A stretch of DNA of 64,000 nucleotides, from positions 3,077,303 through 3,141,302 of the forward strand of contig OX419759.1 in assembly GCA_948567375.1 (NCBI GenBank). Direction: 5' to 3'. Below are positions 14,265 to 24,964 of the stretch, one piece after another. Origin of the DNA: Lunularia cruciata (Eukaryota; Streptophyta; Marchantiopsida; Lunulariales; Lunulariaceae). The position numbers and the translations under genes are program-made. Each line of letters opens with the position of its first letter. Position 1 is the first letter of the stretch. Under the pieces are notes generated by a model. It saw only the letters and a program-made list of their open reading frames with translations, had not been told where the DNA came from and did no database searches.

Positions 14265-14712
14265 GTAGCATTATCCCATGAAGGAAGATGAATCCTTATG
14301 AATCCTAATTATTTCTACTCAGTTTCTATATAATAGAGTTAGTACAAAAGAAGTCTACTAAAAACGATCCCAATTACCATAAATATCTCTACTTTGATAA
14401 AGCAATAATAAGTAACATTATTATCCTCATGAATCCTTATGAAATCCCTAAACATTTCTACTCAGTTTTTATATAATAGAGTTAGTACAAAAGAAGTCTA
14501 TTAAAAACGATCCCACTTACCATAAATATCTCTACTTGGATAAAGCAATAATAAGTAACATTATTATCCTCATGAAGGAAGATAAATCCTTATGAAATCC
14601 CTAATTATTTCTACTCAGTTTTTATATAATAGAGTTAGTACAAAGAACTCTACTAAAAACGATCCCAATTTCCATAAATATCTCTACTTTGATAAAGCAA
14701 TAATAAGTTAGG
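14265..14712. repeat. ~143-153 bp tandem repeat, 3 copies
   Basis: Three head-to-tail copies share blocks such as AATCCTTATGAAATCCCTAA, ATATAATAGAGTTAGTACAA, AAAACGATCCCA and GATAAAGCAATAATAAGTAA. The AGAGTTAGTAC block starts at 14335, 14478 and 14631. Spacing is therefore 143 and 153, the difference being a GAAGGAAGAT-like indel. It is not a CRISPR array: there are no constant short repeats with unique spacers. Confidence 0.88.
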
Positions 14713-15180
14713 TTTAAGTCCTTTGCCCTAAATTAGCTGAGTTCCTCTTTAGATTGGTAGATAGTTCCATTCTAACTCTTTGGTCTCTTCCTTGTAAGGT
14801 TTGACAGGGTCTTCACATCCTTCTTGTGTTCTATGAGATCGGTTTACTTCTTTAGATCAAAGTTTCTATGATTTTATTTTTAATGTATTTTAGTCCTACA
14901 TGATATAAAACCATTAATCAGAAGTAAAGAGATATAAGCTAATGCATTACTCTTAGCTCATCAACTATATATCTAAAACTAGAAACATGCAACTAGGTCA
15001 TCTTCAATACTCAAACTATCCTCATTTCTAAAATTAAAACTTCTATTAAAAGTTGTACAACTTGTTAAAAACATTTAGCATAATAATTACAGAATCCATT
15101 TGTATACTTTTATTTCCCTAATATCCTTTCAATGACTAATTTGTGTATATCATTCAGTTTCTTCTTTCCGAACTTACTCG

Positions 15181-15284
15181 AACTTCTTATAAGAATACGT
15201 CTTATCTTTGATTAAAAGAGATCTCATGAACTTCACGGAACTTTTTATAAGAATACATCTATCTTTGATTAAAAGAGATCTCAT
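15181..15284. repeat. 58-bp tandem repeat, about 1.8 copies
   Basis: AACTTCTTATAAGAATACGT with following ATCTTTGATTAAAAGAGATC is repeated at 15239 with small changes. Confidence 0.8.
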
Positions 15285-15580
15285 AAGGCCAAAGCAGAAT
15301 AACTTTTTTATTATCTTAGATATCCATAGTAAAGAAAGAGCATTTCAAGTTCAACGAGTCTGGAATCTACATTCAAGTAAAGTGGGGTTTCATAAAATAA
15401 TAAGATAATACTTTCACTTAATAAATGGCAAACAAAACTAAAATTCAAAGAGTAATTTTCAAAGATAGTCCTATTCAATGACGTTTTCTCACCTATCATC
15501 ATTTCAAAAGATATGAATTAACATTAATCCTAGGTGGAGGGTTATGATTTTCCATTGTGAAGATTCTCATTCTAGGATTA

Positions 15581-18348
15581 TGATCAACAGACGAACATCA
15601 AGTATCCATATATTATTCTTGGTATACTATCCCAAGAATGACATAATATAATAACAGATATTTTAGGTTTTACAACAGGTCCAGTTCCACCAAAGTTAAA
15701 CCTTAAAATAAAGAATTTAAGAAAAAGAAAAAGCATAATAAACCGGAAAGGACATAATATAGGTACATGAGAGCAGAAGCCAGAACGGCTTCTGCTCTCA
15801 GGTGATCGAGAACTCATGAAATGCAAATGATCGAGTAATCAGGATGTGCTTTATGCAGAAATCCATAAAGCAGAATGGATCGAATGTGAGCTGAAACAAT
15901 GGTATACTGATAACAAATTGAGGGAATAAATGAACTTAAATCGATAGCAGCTATGCAAACGAATGCGAGAAATATAAATCTTTACGTTATGTTATTGACC
16001 GCCAGTAAGAAGTGCGGGAACGATGGAAATTAAACGCAAGCTGGAGTCGTGTAGGAACACTGTAGACACGGGATGTCAAACCATGAATCAGGCAAGAAGC
16101 TAAGGAAGAATAATAGGGACGGAATTAGTTACGGAAGGAAGTAGTGGAACAATGCAATAGCTTAGTGGATGGTGCTGTTGCAGAGACATATCGAAGTGTA
16201 ACAGGGTAACGAGAGCGAAGTGAAAGAGGACAGGATATAAAGTATAACGCAACGCGCGCCATGGATGAATGAATCCTGAGACACTAAACCGCCAAGGGAA
16301 ACAGTAAACCATAGTAAACCTTCACGATAACACATGCGACTTCATCAGTGCCTAGCAAGTGTCGGGTCCCCCTCGTACTGAGGTTCTGCTCGAAAACTCA
16401 TGAGTGCCATGGCAAACTCGGTTGCCCCCCCCAAAGGGCCGTATATAAGAAGTGGGAATGTTGAAGACCAGAAGAACAGAAATGGAAGTGTGGAAAGAAA
16501 AAGCAAGCAGAAGTACAGGCAAATGAGTATTCGCAGGAGTCTCACCTGCATAATGAGAACTAGACAAGAAAGAAATGAATCAACATGAGTAAAAGGAGGG
16601 AAGGAATCGAGACATACCTGATGGATCCTTGAAATCACAAACATTCATTAGTAGAGATAAAATCCAGGACATAGCAATGAGAAATTGTCAAGTAAAAGTT
16701 CATTAGTAATACGAGAGGGGGGCAAGAAGGGGTGAGTCTACTCAAACAGGACAAACAAAGGCGAAGTGTAAGAATGAAAGAACAGAGAAGCAAGGAAAAG
16801 CATGAAAGGACGTAGAGCAACGCAGTTTAGAGCAAAGAAAAGAGGCAAAATCTGCCTTGGATCTGCCTGAAAGTGATGGACAAGGTGGGCCCACGTGTCC
16901 ATAAGCAAACACTCGAAGACCACATAACAGAAAACCATATGTCAATTAAAATCGTGGTAGACTGTATATATACAAGTCCAGAAGTAAAGTAGAATTCCCG
17001 TACAACTGCATGGTATGCAAGCCTATAGGAGAAAAAGGCATGACATAAGTAGAGAAGTATAACCGGAGTTGAACCTTACACTCAAAAAGCACAAAAGAGT
17101 TGGGAACATGATATGAGTAGAGAAGTATGAACCAAATAACAGGAGTTTCCCACCAAATATAATATGAACAGGATTGTGAGTGGAAATTTATTTCCTGAAA
17201 CCACAAATTAATTACAGAGGAAACTTTACATATCTGGACCTTCTGATTTGCGAGAAACCGATTACAGGTAATTCCTCAAGATTTCATTGGTAGTTAGGTA
17301 CCGGATCTTACTTCTATGGAGTTTGCAGATTTGCTGTCTTGTAAGTACTTTAGAGCTGATCCCCATGAAGGATAGGAAGAATGGTTAGCTCTGAATCCTT
17401 TTGCCGTCTCATAACCTCCTAACCCTCCTAAGGTTGAATAGTCTCTGATCTTGTGCTGAATGAGTGCCAGAAATTGCTTGAGTCAGCCATCACCTAGACG
17501 CATTGGCATGAAGCGGTCACATCTTGGACTTCCATAATTAGAGTCAAATTGATTCCAAAGTTGGAATCAGGTTTTACCATTGAAAACTTAGATGGTCGGT
17601 GTACTACAGACCTGTGTCACAAAGCCAAGAGTAAGTACAAGTCAAGGTATCCAACATACCACCAAACTTTAGTTTGGAGTAATGGGAACTTCTCCAAGAT
17701 AAGACCTGCTGTCAATGATAATATGAAGATTTCTGGCTCATTTTATATTTCAAGCTAGTGGTAGCAACAACCGACTTGGAACCCACGAAAAGCACTGCAG
17801 CATTCATCTCTATGGAAGTCAAAGTAAATTGGATGGGCTGCTTACCTGCACCTTTCGTGGCTGTAATGTTGAGCTATCAGATCGTTTCAGGTTTGGATTC
17901 TCACACCATTTATTCTTAACACTCCGGCGAAGACCGGGGTCTGATATCCGCATCGCGCTGAATTTGAACAGTGGTTGTTCGCGACTGCGAGACCCAATCA
18001 CAAGAAAGTTAAGCTTACTGCAATTATATCACAGATTATTTACTTCCAGCATGCACATTAAACCCTTTACCCAGAGATCCAAACGAAATGAACACTCACT
18101 TTCTTTTCTTCTCGATGTAAAAGTTGCATGGTCAGCTTGACAGGAACTGTCTTTTCAACAATTCACTAGCAGGAGGAAGAACGTAGATGCTTACTACTCA
18201 AAACACAGAGCACATAGCGAAGAAGTACCAGCGCTATATTCAAGTGTCAGTGCTTGTGCAGAACAAAGTAAACACAGCAGATACTCAAGCTCTACAGTAT
18301 CACTTGTCAAAATTACTCGATCGAAGTGAGTGATAAAGAAAAGTATCT
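15581..18348. other. Intergenic region with family-B repeats
   Basis: There is no recognisable gene. Minus-strand frames at 16345-16945 translate to hydrophobic, Cys/Leu/Phe-rich chains without domain features and are probably non-coding. 15763-15832 carries a family-B repeat, and 16366-16415 a weak second copy. 17200-18340 shows several GT-AG-like signals on the minus strand and could hold the 3' part of the transcript from the 398-residue gene. Confidence 0.4.
15763..15832 (+). repeat. Family-B dispersed repeat with perfect palindrome
   Basis: The sequence GAGAGCAGAAGCC, then AGAAC, then GGCTTCTGCTCTC forms a 13-bp near-perfect inverted repeat at about 15769-15800. It is followed by a GAACTCAT...AAATGCAAATGA block. 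The same ordered blocks occur at 23.2, 23.4, 23.6 and 31.6 kb. In the 31.6 kb copy the centre reads GCCGTTCGAGGAACG, so this copy has lost the middle of the unit. The element class is unknown. Confidence 0.65.
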
Positions 18349-19545
18349 TTACTCGTACCGTGAAGGTTGTGAGTCCCCGCAGCTTCCAGGAGGAGGTGTG
18401 TCGGCAGTCACTTGAGTAGCACATGGTTGCATGCTACTGATAAGCGATGCTAAAATTTGTTCCTGCATCCTCTTTTGACCTTCTTCAATCATCCGTTCAG
18501 CCACTCCGGGAGATAGGAGGCAGCTGAAAATTGACCTTAAATGCTTTAGAATGAGCAAAGTCAAACCAGCAGAATTAGTGTTGGGTACATGACCGCCAAG
18601 TTGAGATATATATCTCAGAATATCGATGCAAGGTCCTAGAAAATGACAAGCCACCTCTTCTTTGAGGAACTCGACAGCCATGGAAATGAAGTGCAGACCA
18701 ACTTCCATCACTTCAAGTTGGATTCTTTCTGGTTGTCTGACAGTTTCAACTACTCCGATGAGCTCCCTGAATCCATTTATGTCACATATTACATTGTTCC
18801 CGAAGTATTCCAACAGAATGGTGATCCATCTATATGATTCAGGAGGCTCACAGTTCCTACACTTGCAGGGAATATAATAGGGTTGCCTGGACGAAGTCCG
18901 GTTCTGGAGCTTTAAGCACACACAGAATCCATCGTACGTCTGTCCTCCTGGGGTCTCTGCGTCTGAACAGAAAGCTCTCATTTGCAACTTGGTGAATAGA
19001 TGCGGACTGTATTGGATAAACGGAGGAAGGTCCCTTTCTTCGTGATGCCTCTGGAACAAGCTTTGCTTATCAAGCGCTTCAGATAGAGTGCGCACAATTG
19101 ACACAGTATTACTTAAACGATAAATATCCCCCGCCTCTATTTTCTCGAGAGAATGTAACATCAGCACGGACAAGTCGGCTAAGAGCGCTAAACACAAAAG
19201 AATCCCCTCATCACTATAATAAGCCTTCCTACTGCGCTCGTGGAGTTGCTGTGAATGGATCCATCTCCAGGACTGTTCACTGAGCTGAAATCCGATAATT
19301 TTGGGTGTAACCTCCTGATAAAACCTCTTGAATAATTCCCTGTGACTCAACACACCGAAATTACTGTATTCTGCTTTCACCACAGCGTGTAAACATCTTA
19401 GGAAGGTGGTAAATGCATCTCCGTCGTGCCAACTGCCTCTCAGAACATCCCGTCCTAGATGCTCCAGCTCCGCCACCAACCTGTCTTCATTGAGCTCAGT
19501 AACCACCTCTGCCCAAGCCATCCATTTATTAGTAACCCAGTCCAT
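18349..19545 (-). CDS. Unrecognised 398-residue protein
   Basis: This is one long uninterrupted frame starting at an ATG (MDWVTNKWMAWAEVV) and ending at 18349. No family is recognised. The protein is mostly helical in character, with leucine-rich segments (ILLCLALLADLSVLMLHSL at about 115-135) like a HEAT/armadillo-type fold. A cysteine cluster in the middle (YIPCKCRNCEPPES) could bind metal. The C-terminus is polar and proline/serine-rich. The end may be an intron rather than the true terminus: a GT donor (CTTCACG followed by GTACGAGTAAAG) lies just before the stop. Joining it in phase to an acceptor near 18304 would replace the last residues with about 36 others. Neighbouring genes give no functional clue. 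Coding status is likely from ORF length; function is unknown. Confidence 0.6.
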   Translation of the reverse strand: MDWVTNKWMAWAEVVTELNEDRLVAELEHLGRDVLRGSWHDGDAFTTFLRCLHAVVKAEYSNFGVLSHRELFKRFYQEVTPKIIGFQLSEQSWRWIHSQQLHERSRKAYYSDEGILLCLALLADLSVLMLHSLEKIEAGDIYRLSNTVSIVRTLSEALDKQSLFQRHHEERDLPPFIQYSPHLFTKLQMRAFCSDAETPGGQTYDGFCVCLKLQNRTSSRQPYYIPCKCRNCEPPESYRWITILLEYFGNNVICDINGFRELIGVVETVRQPERIQLEVMEVGLHFISMAVEFLKEEVACHFLGPCIDILRYISQLGGHVPNTNSAGLTLLILKHLRSIFSCLLSPGVAERMIEEGQKRMQEQILASLISSMQPCATQVTADTPPPGSCGDSQPSRYE

Positions 19546-20228
19546 TCCACCTTCGGACGCTAACTACTCGATGTGAAAATCAGATAGTATGCTTCTAGCG
19601 TAAATTATGCATAGTTGATCCAGCGAAGGACTCTGGAATTTGTGAAAGTCCAAACTGAGTATCAACGCGAAGAAGTAGAGAAGATCCACGCATCACACGA
19701 GCAGCCAATCTGAACTAAGGAGCAGGCAATTCCACTGACTGAGGCCTCCAGAAATTTGATTTTCCGTCAGTAACCCGGTAGTATCAGCATCAGAGTTGAA
19801 TTACCGACCATGACAGGCCTGTGCGCGTCAATTTCAGCCAGACTCGAATACAGGGAACGTGTCCCCTGAAAACCCTAAACCCATAGTATACTGCAAACCA
19901 CCAAGACCCTCCACTGCAACTCTAACGAGGATTCATGCCTAACTGGTGGTAGACGTATCCGTATTACACGTTATCACTCCAAGGACAGGTTCATCGCTGA
20001 TCATGAGGCTGTAAAGGGCGCCATTCTACAGCCTCAGCCTATACCTTTGTACTTGTGAAATTATCCTTATTTCAGACGGACGCTGCTTTGAATTTCGCTA
20101 ATGCCGGGTTCAAGTTCGCTCTTTCCGGCTCTACGCGACTGCTAAGCCTCGACTTCAGTTTGTGCAGTGGTCCCCCCCTCGATGCTAATTTAGTTCTTCG
20201 ATAACCAAACCTCCAGGCATTGGATAAA

Positions 20229-20390
20229 ATGCTCTACTCTCAACAACTGCTGCAACCTCTACAGGCCAAGCCTCCTCACCAAAGTGAACGAGGATATCCA
20301 AATCCTTTAATCATCGCAGATTTTTCAAGCTCGACTAACCCCGCTGAGGTTGCGGAAGGAATACGAACTTCTGCTCAAGAATTTCTCTAA
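20229..20390 (+). CDS. Doubtful small ORF, 53 codons, with an overlapping downstream frame
   Basis: An ATG-started frame (MLYSQQLLQPLQAKPPHQ...) runs to a TAA at 20388. A second frame is open from before that stop to 20574 and reads like normal protein (SSLQSFLDKALLPCGYSQ, QHLQLEISAGTQSMRL). The two frames together would resemble one ~115-residue chain broken by a frameshift, or two exons with a missed intron. No family was recognised. It is listed because both frames have protein-like composition; it may be a pseudogene. Confidence 0.2.
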   Translation: MLYSQQLLQPLQAKPPHQSERGYPNPLIIADFSSSTNPAEVAEGIRTSAQEFL

Positions 20391-21497
20391 CGTCGCTCTA
20401 AAGTCCCGTTTAGCGACATCAGCAGATTCCAGTAGTTTACAGTCCTTCCTAGATAAGGCCCTGTTACCATGCGGATATAGCCAAGTCAAAGGCCAGCACC
20501 TTCAACTTGAAATTTCCGCTGGTACACAGTCGATGAGGCTTCGTCACTGGATATTAGCCTGTCGAGGCACTTAAACTCTAGCTAATCAAATGTGAGAAGT
20601 CGGATTGCCGGTAATATACCAGTGTCCAATTCTTTTCACCTATGGTTATGGAGCAAGACGTGGATTGACGTAAATGTAAGTTATTTCCACAAATTGTAAA
20701 GTACCGTAGTACAGTAGATGCTCGGGCATAAGTGCGATTCTTTGTAGCCTTGTGAGGGCATTTATGGCCCACCAACTCCACGCAGTGATTGCCGGAGATG
20801 GTGGCTATAGACCGTCTGTTCTCCAGTGCATTAGAAAAGAGACAGTGTGGAACGAGCTACAGCAGACTCTTTCTGTAAGTCTTTTTACTACAGACTACAG
20901 GACTATGTGTTTACTCCAGTGCTGATTGATATCAACTGCTATCATGTGAACCTTTTACTCGGGCGGCGCATCTCCAGCTGATCACAGTATCATCGACTTT
21001 GTGATCCTCAACCAGCAGTTTAACCGTTAGCAAATTGGACTCAAAGTGGACTTTTGATACTAAATTTGGTAGCTGCCAGTGATTTGTTGTGAGATCAAAG
21101 AAGTACCTTAGCCGGTACCTTAGTGCGTTCTGTTTTATCCAACCCGTCGTCAGGTCGGCTAGGAACAGCACTCTTGCTGTACATGTGGGCTCTGTGCTCT
21201 GCAATTTGATCAGGACTCTCTTAGCAAGATTCTTGCCTTCCTTCTTTCCATACAAGAGGCTGCCCGCTGACGTTTCCTACAAGAATTCTCGTGTTTTTTG
21301 ACGTACCATCTTCCATTTAACAGAGAGAACTTCCGTAGAATCAAGAAGATTCTGGAGGAACCCCAAGTAGTGGACATCAGAGAGTACTTCTAAATATGTG
21401 CCATATCAATTACATGGAGAATCGCCTTGGAAGGGTGGAAATAACCTCGGCACTTCATTTCTTGTTAGCCCTTTAAGTTTGTAGACAGTATAGACTT

Positions 21498-21644
21498 GCA
21501 TAACTCAGATATCTTAGTGCTGCAGGGCAGATTTCTCGTACCGAATCTACAAGGGCTTAGCCCCAATTCACCTATTTTGTCTCACCCTTTACGGTTTGAT
21601 GGGGTCTTCCCATCCTTCGTGTTTTCTACGCGGTCGCCCTTTTG
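21498..21644 (+). mobile_element. 5'-truncated LINE copy (3' end only), sense on plus strand
   Basis: It shows the family blocks in LINE sense: CAGATATCTTAG, GGCTTAGCCCC, TTTGTCTCACCCTTTACGG, TTGATGGGGTCTTCCCATCC, TTCGTGTTTTCTACGCGGTC and GCCCTTTT at the 3' end. This is one of the best-preserved tails in the window. Confidence 0.78.
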
Positions 21645-23156
21645 ACTTTAAGTGATAAACCGTGTCCGTAAAACGATGAACATCTCAGTTTCTTTATCTT
21701 TACCCGAACTATACATCATGGGGAGAAAGTCTTTGAAGGGATTCCGCTTTACTGTGACAGATATTGTCGATTAAATGACCTTATGGTTCAATGCCGGACG
21801 CACGTCCATCCTGCCCCAATGCCCCTACGATCACGCACAGAAGGTTGGGATTTTGGATCTGCAACTTCTTCCTAACCGTAGTTTTTGCGCTTCCGTGCCC
21901 TCATGGCAGATTCAGCATTTGTTCATGGATTGATCGCGACCTGATCTTGTGTGTAAGGGCCGCCCATATGTCCTGAAGTTGACTGTTTTAAAATTATCCC
22001 CCGCGAAATGTTTTCAATTGCGTTTCAATCTCATTTCGCCTAAATTGGTGGATTCTGCAGCTGGATCGGAGAGAGATGGGAGTATGGAGTGCTTAACGAT
22101 GTAATTTGTAGATGGAGACTTAGTGCGAAATGAATCAAGGACAGAAGAAGGCACCTGTATACAGCAACATTTGGTTCTCAATGTGCGCTGGGCAACGGAT
22201 TTAGAGCGGAGCCATTCCCTTCGTCATCGTGATGAGCAAACCTACCATTTTGCCTCCTCTTCATCAGAAAGAGAGACACATCTGTTGGCCGCTTCAGTCC
22301 TTACCGATATACCGTCAGAGCTGAATTATTTGAGATGGTTGATAAGGTATGTCGTTTAAGCATTTGCTATTATTTCTCATCATGCTTTGAAATATTTGTA
22401 GATGTTTCTCCTCCTGCCAGAACTTCCGTGAAAATCTGTCTTTTCAGCTTTTCGTTGTAACTCAGCATTGCAATTTGCCTTCACTTTTCGAAAGGAATGT
22501 CACTACTCAGCGCTGAGCACTAAGCAGAATCTCTTTACTTTCTGCTCCATATCTGTTTTGGCTCTTTTGCTTGTGGATATCAACTCACAAGGAAGTATCA
22601 ACCCGTTGATACCGCTGCCTTAACTTAGTCAATTCCAACACCACGTCAATAGCTTCTTCTTCAATGTCAAACAGCAGTGAATTTGGCCATATTACGAGGC
22701 TGAAGTTTCCTCTTTCCTCGTAGACGTTGAATCCTTAGGTTAATTTTGCGAGCAGAATTTCCGACGGACGGGGGGTTTTACATGTGAAAGGTTTCAGAAG
22801 AATCAACTCTGTAACCCTTGAATTGCCCCTTGGATACTTGTCGATTTATAGAGTACCACGTTCAGCACCAATATACAGAATTATAGCCATCGATGATAGT
22901 TCTATGACTTTAACCTGCTTCAATCGCTGTGCGAATTACGGGCGTGGTGTGGGATCCCTTGAACCTACTAGGGGTACTGACACTTGCTCAGCTATTTCGG
23001 CATTTACGAAATGGCATTTCGCATGTGCTTTCGTGGAGGTTTACTATGGTCGGGCATCTGATTCCCTCAGTTGTTTAATATCTCGGATATAGGTGTTGCT
23101 ATTATATTGTTTCCCGGTTACATTTGCTTATGTGTTAATTCGATCAGATATTCTTG

Positions 23157-23420
23157 TATATATTATATATCCTGCATCTCATTTGCATTCAGTGAGTGAG
23201 CTCTGGATCTCCTGTTCAGTTTTTGTCCTCATTTCTCTATATCCAGCCTTGAGTATATTACCAGTATATAGCTATTACCTATCATTCGATTCCAGGCTAT
23301 GCTTATTTATGCTATCAGATTCGCTATCTTGTATACTTTATATATCTTACATCTCATTTGCGGTCAATGAGTTGTGGACCTCCCGTTCGAGGAACGGCTT
23401 CTGTCCTCTTTTCTCTATAT
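23157..23420 (-). repeat. Family-B repeat, two tandem copies ~175 bp apart
   Basis: Two units (about 23157-23250 and 23330-23420) share ATATATC...GCATCTCATTTGC, a GGATCTCC or GGACCTCC block, CTTCTGTCCTC and TTTCTCTATATCCAGCC. The second unit has the intact inner palindrome CCGTTCGAGGAACGG (6-bp arms, 3-base loop). In the first unit this palindrome is degraded. Confidence 0.7.
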
Positions 23421-23599
23421 CCAGCCCTGAGTCCTGTTAGGCGTCGCTCCAACCCAACCAAGATAGCACTCCTCTCACACTTCGCTCCACCCCAGCCATC
23501 CTCCACTAAACCTATTGTCCTACTCGCTCTATGCTTTCCATCAATTCCGCTTATCTTCCGTGATAAATTACCTTCAGTTCAATTTGCATAAGTCCATGC

Positions 23600-23700
23600 T
23601 TGCATTTCATTACGTACATATGCATGTTCTCGGCTCCTACTAAGTGGGTTCTGGATCCTCCGTTCTTCGAACGCCTTCTGCTCCCATTTCTCAAATATGT
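23600..23700 (-). repeat. Family-B repeat copy
   Basis: It has the ordered blocks GCATGTTCTCGGC, AAGTGGGTTCTGGATCC, TCCGTTCTTCGAACG, CCTTCTGCTCCCATTTCTCA. The central palindrome is TTCTTCGAA here. It lies directly before the 238-bp tandem duplication. Confidence 0.6.
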
Positions 23701-23712
23701 TAGTCGATGTAC

Positions 23713-24190
23713 AGATTTTGACAAACAATACTTCAGACTGTTATCACTGCTATTTATCAAAATCCGTGAATTGACAGGTCTTTGGAAAGATGGATCTAAC
23801 CGCAAGTTGCTCGCATAGTGGTTCTCAACTGCAGCACCAAGTCATCCGCAAGGTATTAATTTGAACTTGACCGCATGAATGCTTTTTCTGTGAACGACCA
23901 CCTGACAGTTTGAAGTGTTCGGTTATCGCGAGGTAAGTTGCTTCGCCATAAGATTTTGACAAACAATACTTCAGACTGTTATCACTGCTATTTATCAAAA
24001 TCCGTGAATTGACAGGTCTTTGGAAAGATGGATCTAACCGCAAGTTGCTCGCATAGTGGTTCTCAACTGCAGCACCAAGTCATCCGCAAGGTATTAATTT
24101 GAACTTGACCGCATGAATGCTTTTTCTGTGAACGACCACCTGACAGTTTGAAGTGTTCGGTTATCGCGAGGTAAGTTGCTTCGCCATAAG
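23713..24190. repeat. Exact 238-bp tandem duplication, 2 copies
   Basis: Copy 1 is 23713-23950 and copy 2 is 23951-24188. The copies begin AGATTTTGACAAACAATACT and end GTAAGTTGCTTCGCCATA, and I saw no difference between them on reading. Such identity in non-coding DNA implies a recent event, or an assembly artefact. No known gene is recognised inside. Confidence 0.95.
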
Positions 24191-24326
24191 TTTTGTACCG
24201 GTTTCGATATCATGAGAAAGATATTGGGTTTTCCTTGTGCGGCCAGGTATTCTTTGGAGCTCCCCGAATTAGGACAACTGTAGAAACTATTCATGATAGA
24301 GGTAGAATATTTGATTGAGTAGATCA

Positions 24327-24935
24327 TGACGAGAACCTTTGTTCCTACTTCTTTGAAGTAGATGGTCTATTCTCAGGCATTCTGATTTCTGATGTATCAG
24401 ACATCTTAGCACTCACTCAGCTTTCCTAGTCTCACCAGAGCAGACACTCCTAATTGCACACAGAAAGACTCAACTTTCTCCTAGCCTTCAAAGATAGCAT
24501 CTTAACACTCACTCAGCTTTCCTAGTCTCACCAGAGCAGACACTCCTAATTGCACACAGAAAGACTCAACTTTCTCCTAGCCTTCAAAGATAGCACAGCC
24601 AGTTCACTCACGCAACACAAATAGTCTCCGATACTGAGATACAAAACTCCAATACAAAACACTCTTGAGAGAACACTCTTGAGATGTGTTAGGTAACTCA
24701 GGACTTCACGAAATGCAGAGGGGAAGTGGTAGAAATCAACTCCGGTAGAAGAAACTACTGACTGTGATTATATAGATAGAAGAATGTATTGAAAGGTGTG
24801 CTAAAGGGTGTGTTACCATAGTGTTCATGTAACACATACAGTACATGGAAAGTATGTGAACAATGGACATGAACAGTGTCTATTTTGTCTGATTCTAACA
24901 AAAGGTCACTAAACTCGAGATTACTTAATTTAACA
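24327..24935 (-). mobile_element. Solo LTR (copy 1), minus strand, beside the HNL start
   Basis: Read on the minus strand it begins TGTTAAATTAAGTAATCTCG and ends GGTTCTCGTCA, that is TG...CA. It is flanked by the perfect 5-bp target-site duplication GATCA (24322-24326 and 24936-24940). Length is 609 bp, including a 96-bp internal tandem duplication (24405-24500 and 24501-24596) that copy 2 at 36.2 kb lacks. No internal retrotransposon region adjoins it, so it is the product of LTR-LTR recombination. Its outer end is 29 bp upstream of the HNL ATG, and its own transcription direction points away from HNL. Confidence 0.93.
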
Positions 24936-24964
24936 GATCAAATCTGAACATCTGAAATTGTTCT

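Larger units (their letters stand above)
11722..15580. other. AT-rich gene-free block
   Basis: 11722-12060 is L35 promoter and leader with mixed composition. From about 12080 the sequence turns strongly AT-rich, and no frame encodes a recognisable protein. It contains several local tandem duplications (listed separately) and a CT microsatellite near 13718. The change in composition is abrupt, which suggests an old inserted or heterochromatic block, but no element ends were identified. Confidence 0.5.
19546..23712. other. Intergenic region with scattered repeats
   Basis: No gene with recognisable domains was found. Contents listed separately are a small ORF at 20229-20390, a LINE 3' end at 21498-21644, and family-B repeats at 23157-23420 and 23600-23700. 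The left part presumably includes the promoter of the minus-strand 398-residue gene. Confidence 0.45.

Noticed and set aside
14265-14712. CRISPR array
   Set aside because: Units are long diverged tandem copies without spacers, in a plant nuclear context.
16345-16945. Overlapping hydrophobic minus-strand ORFs that look membrane-like
   Set aside because: Composition is that of pyrimidine-rich non-coding DNA, several frames are open at once, and no start, splice or family signal is present.
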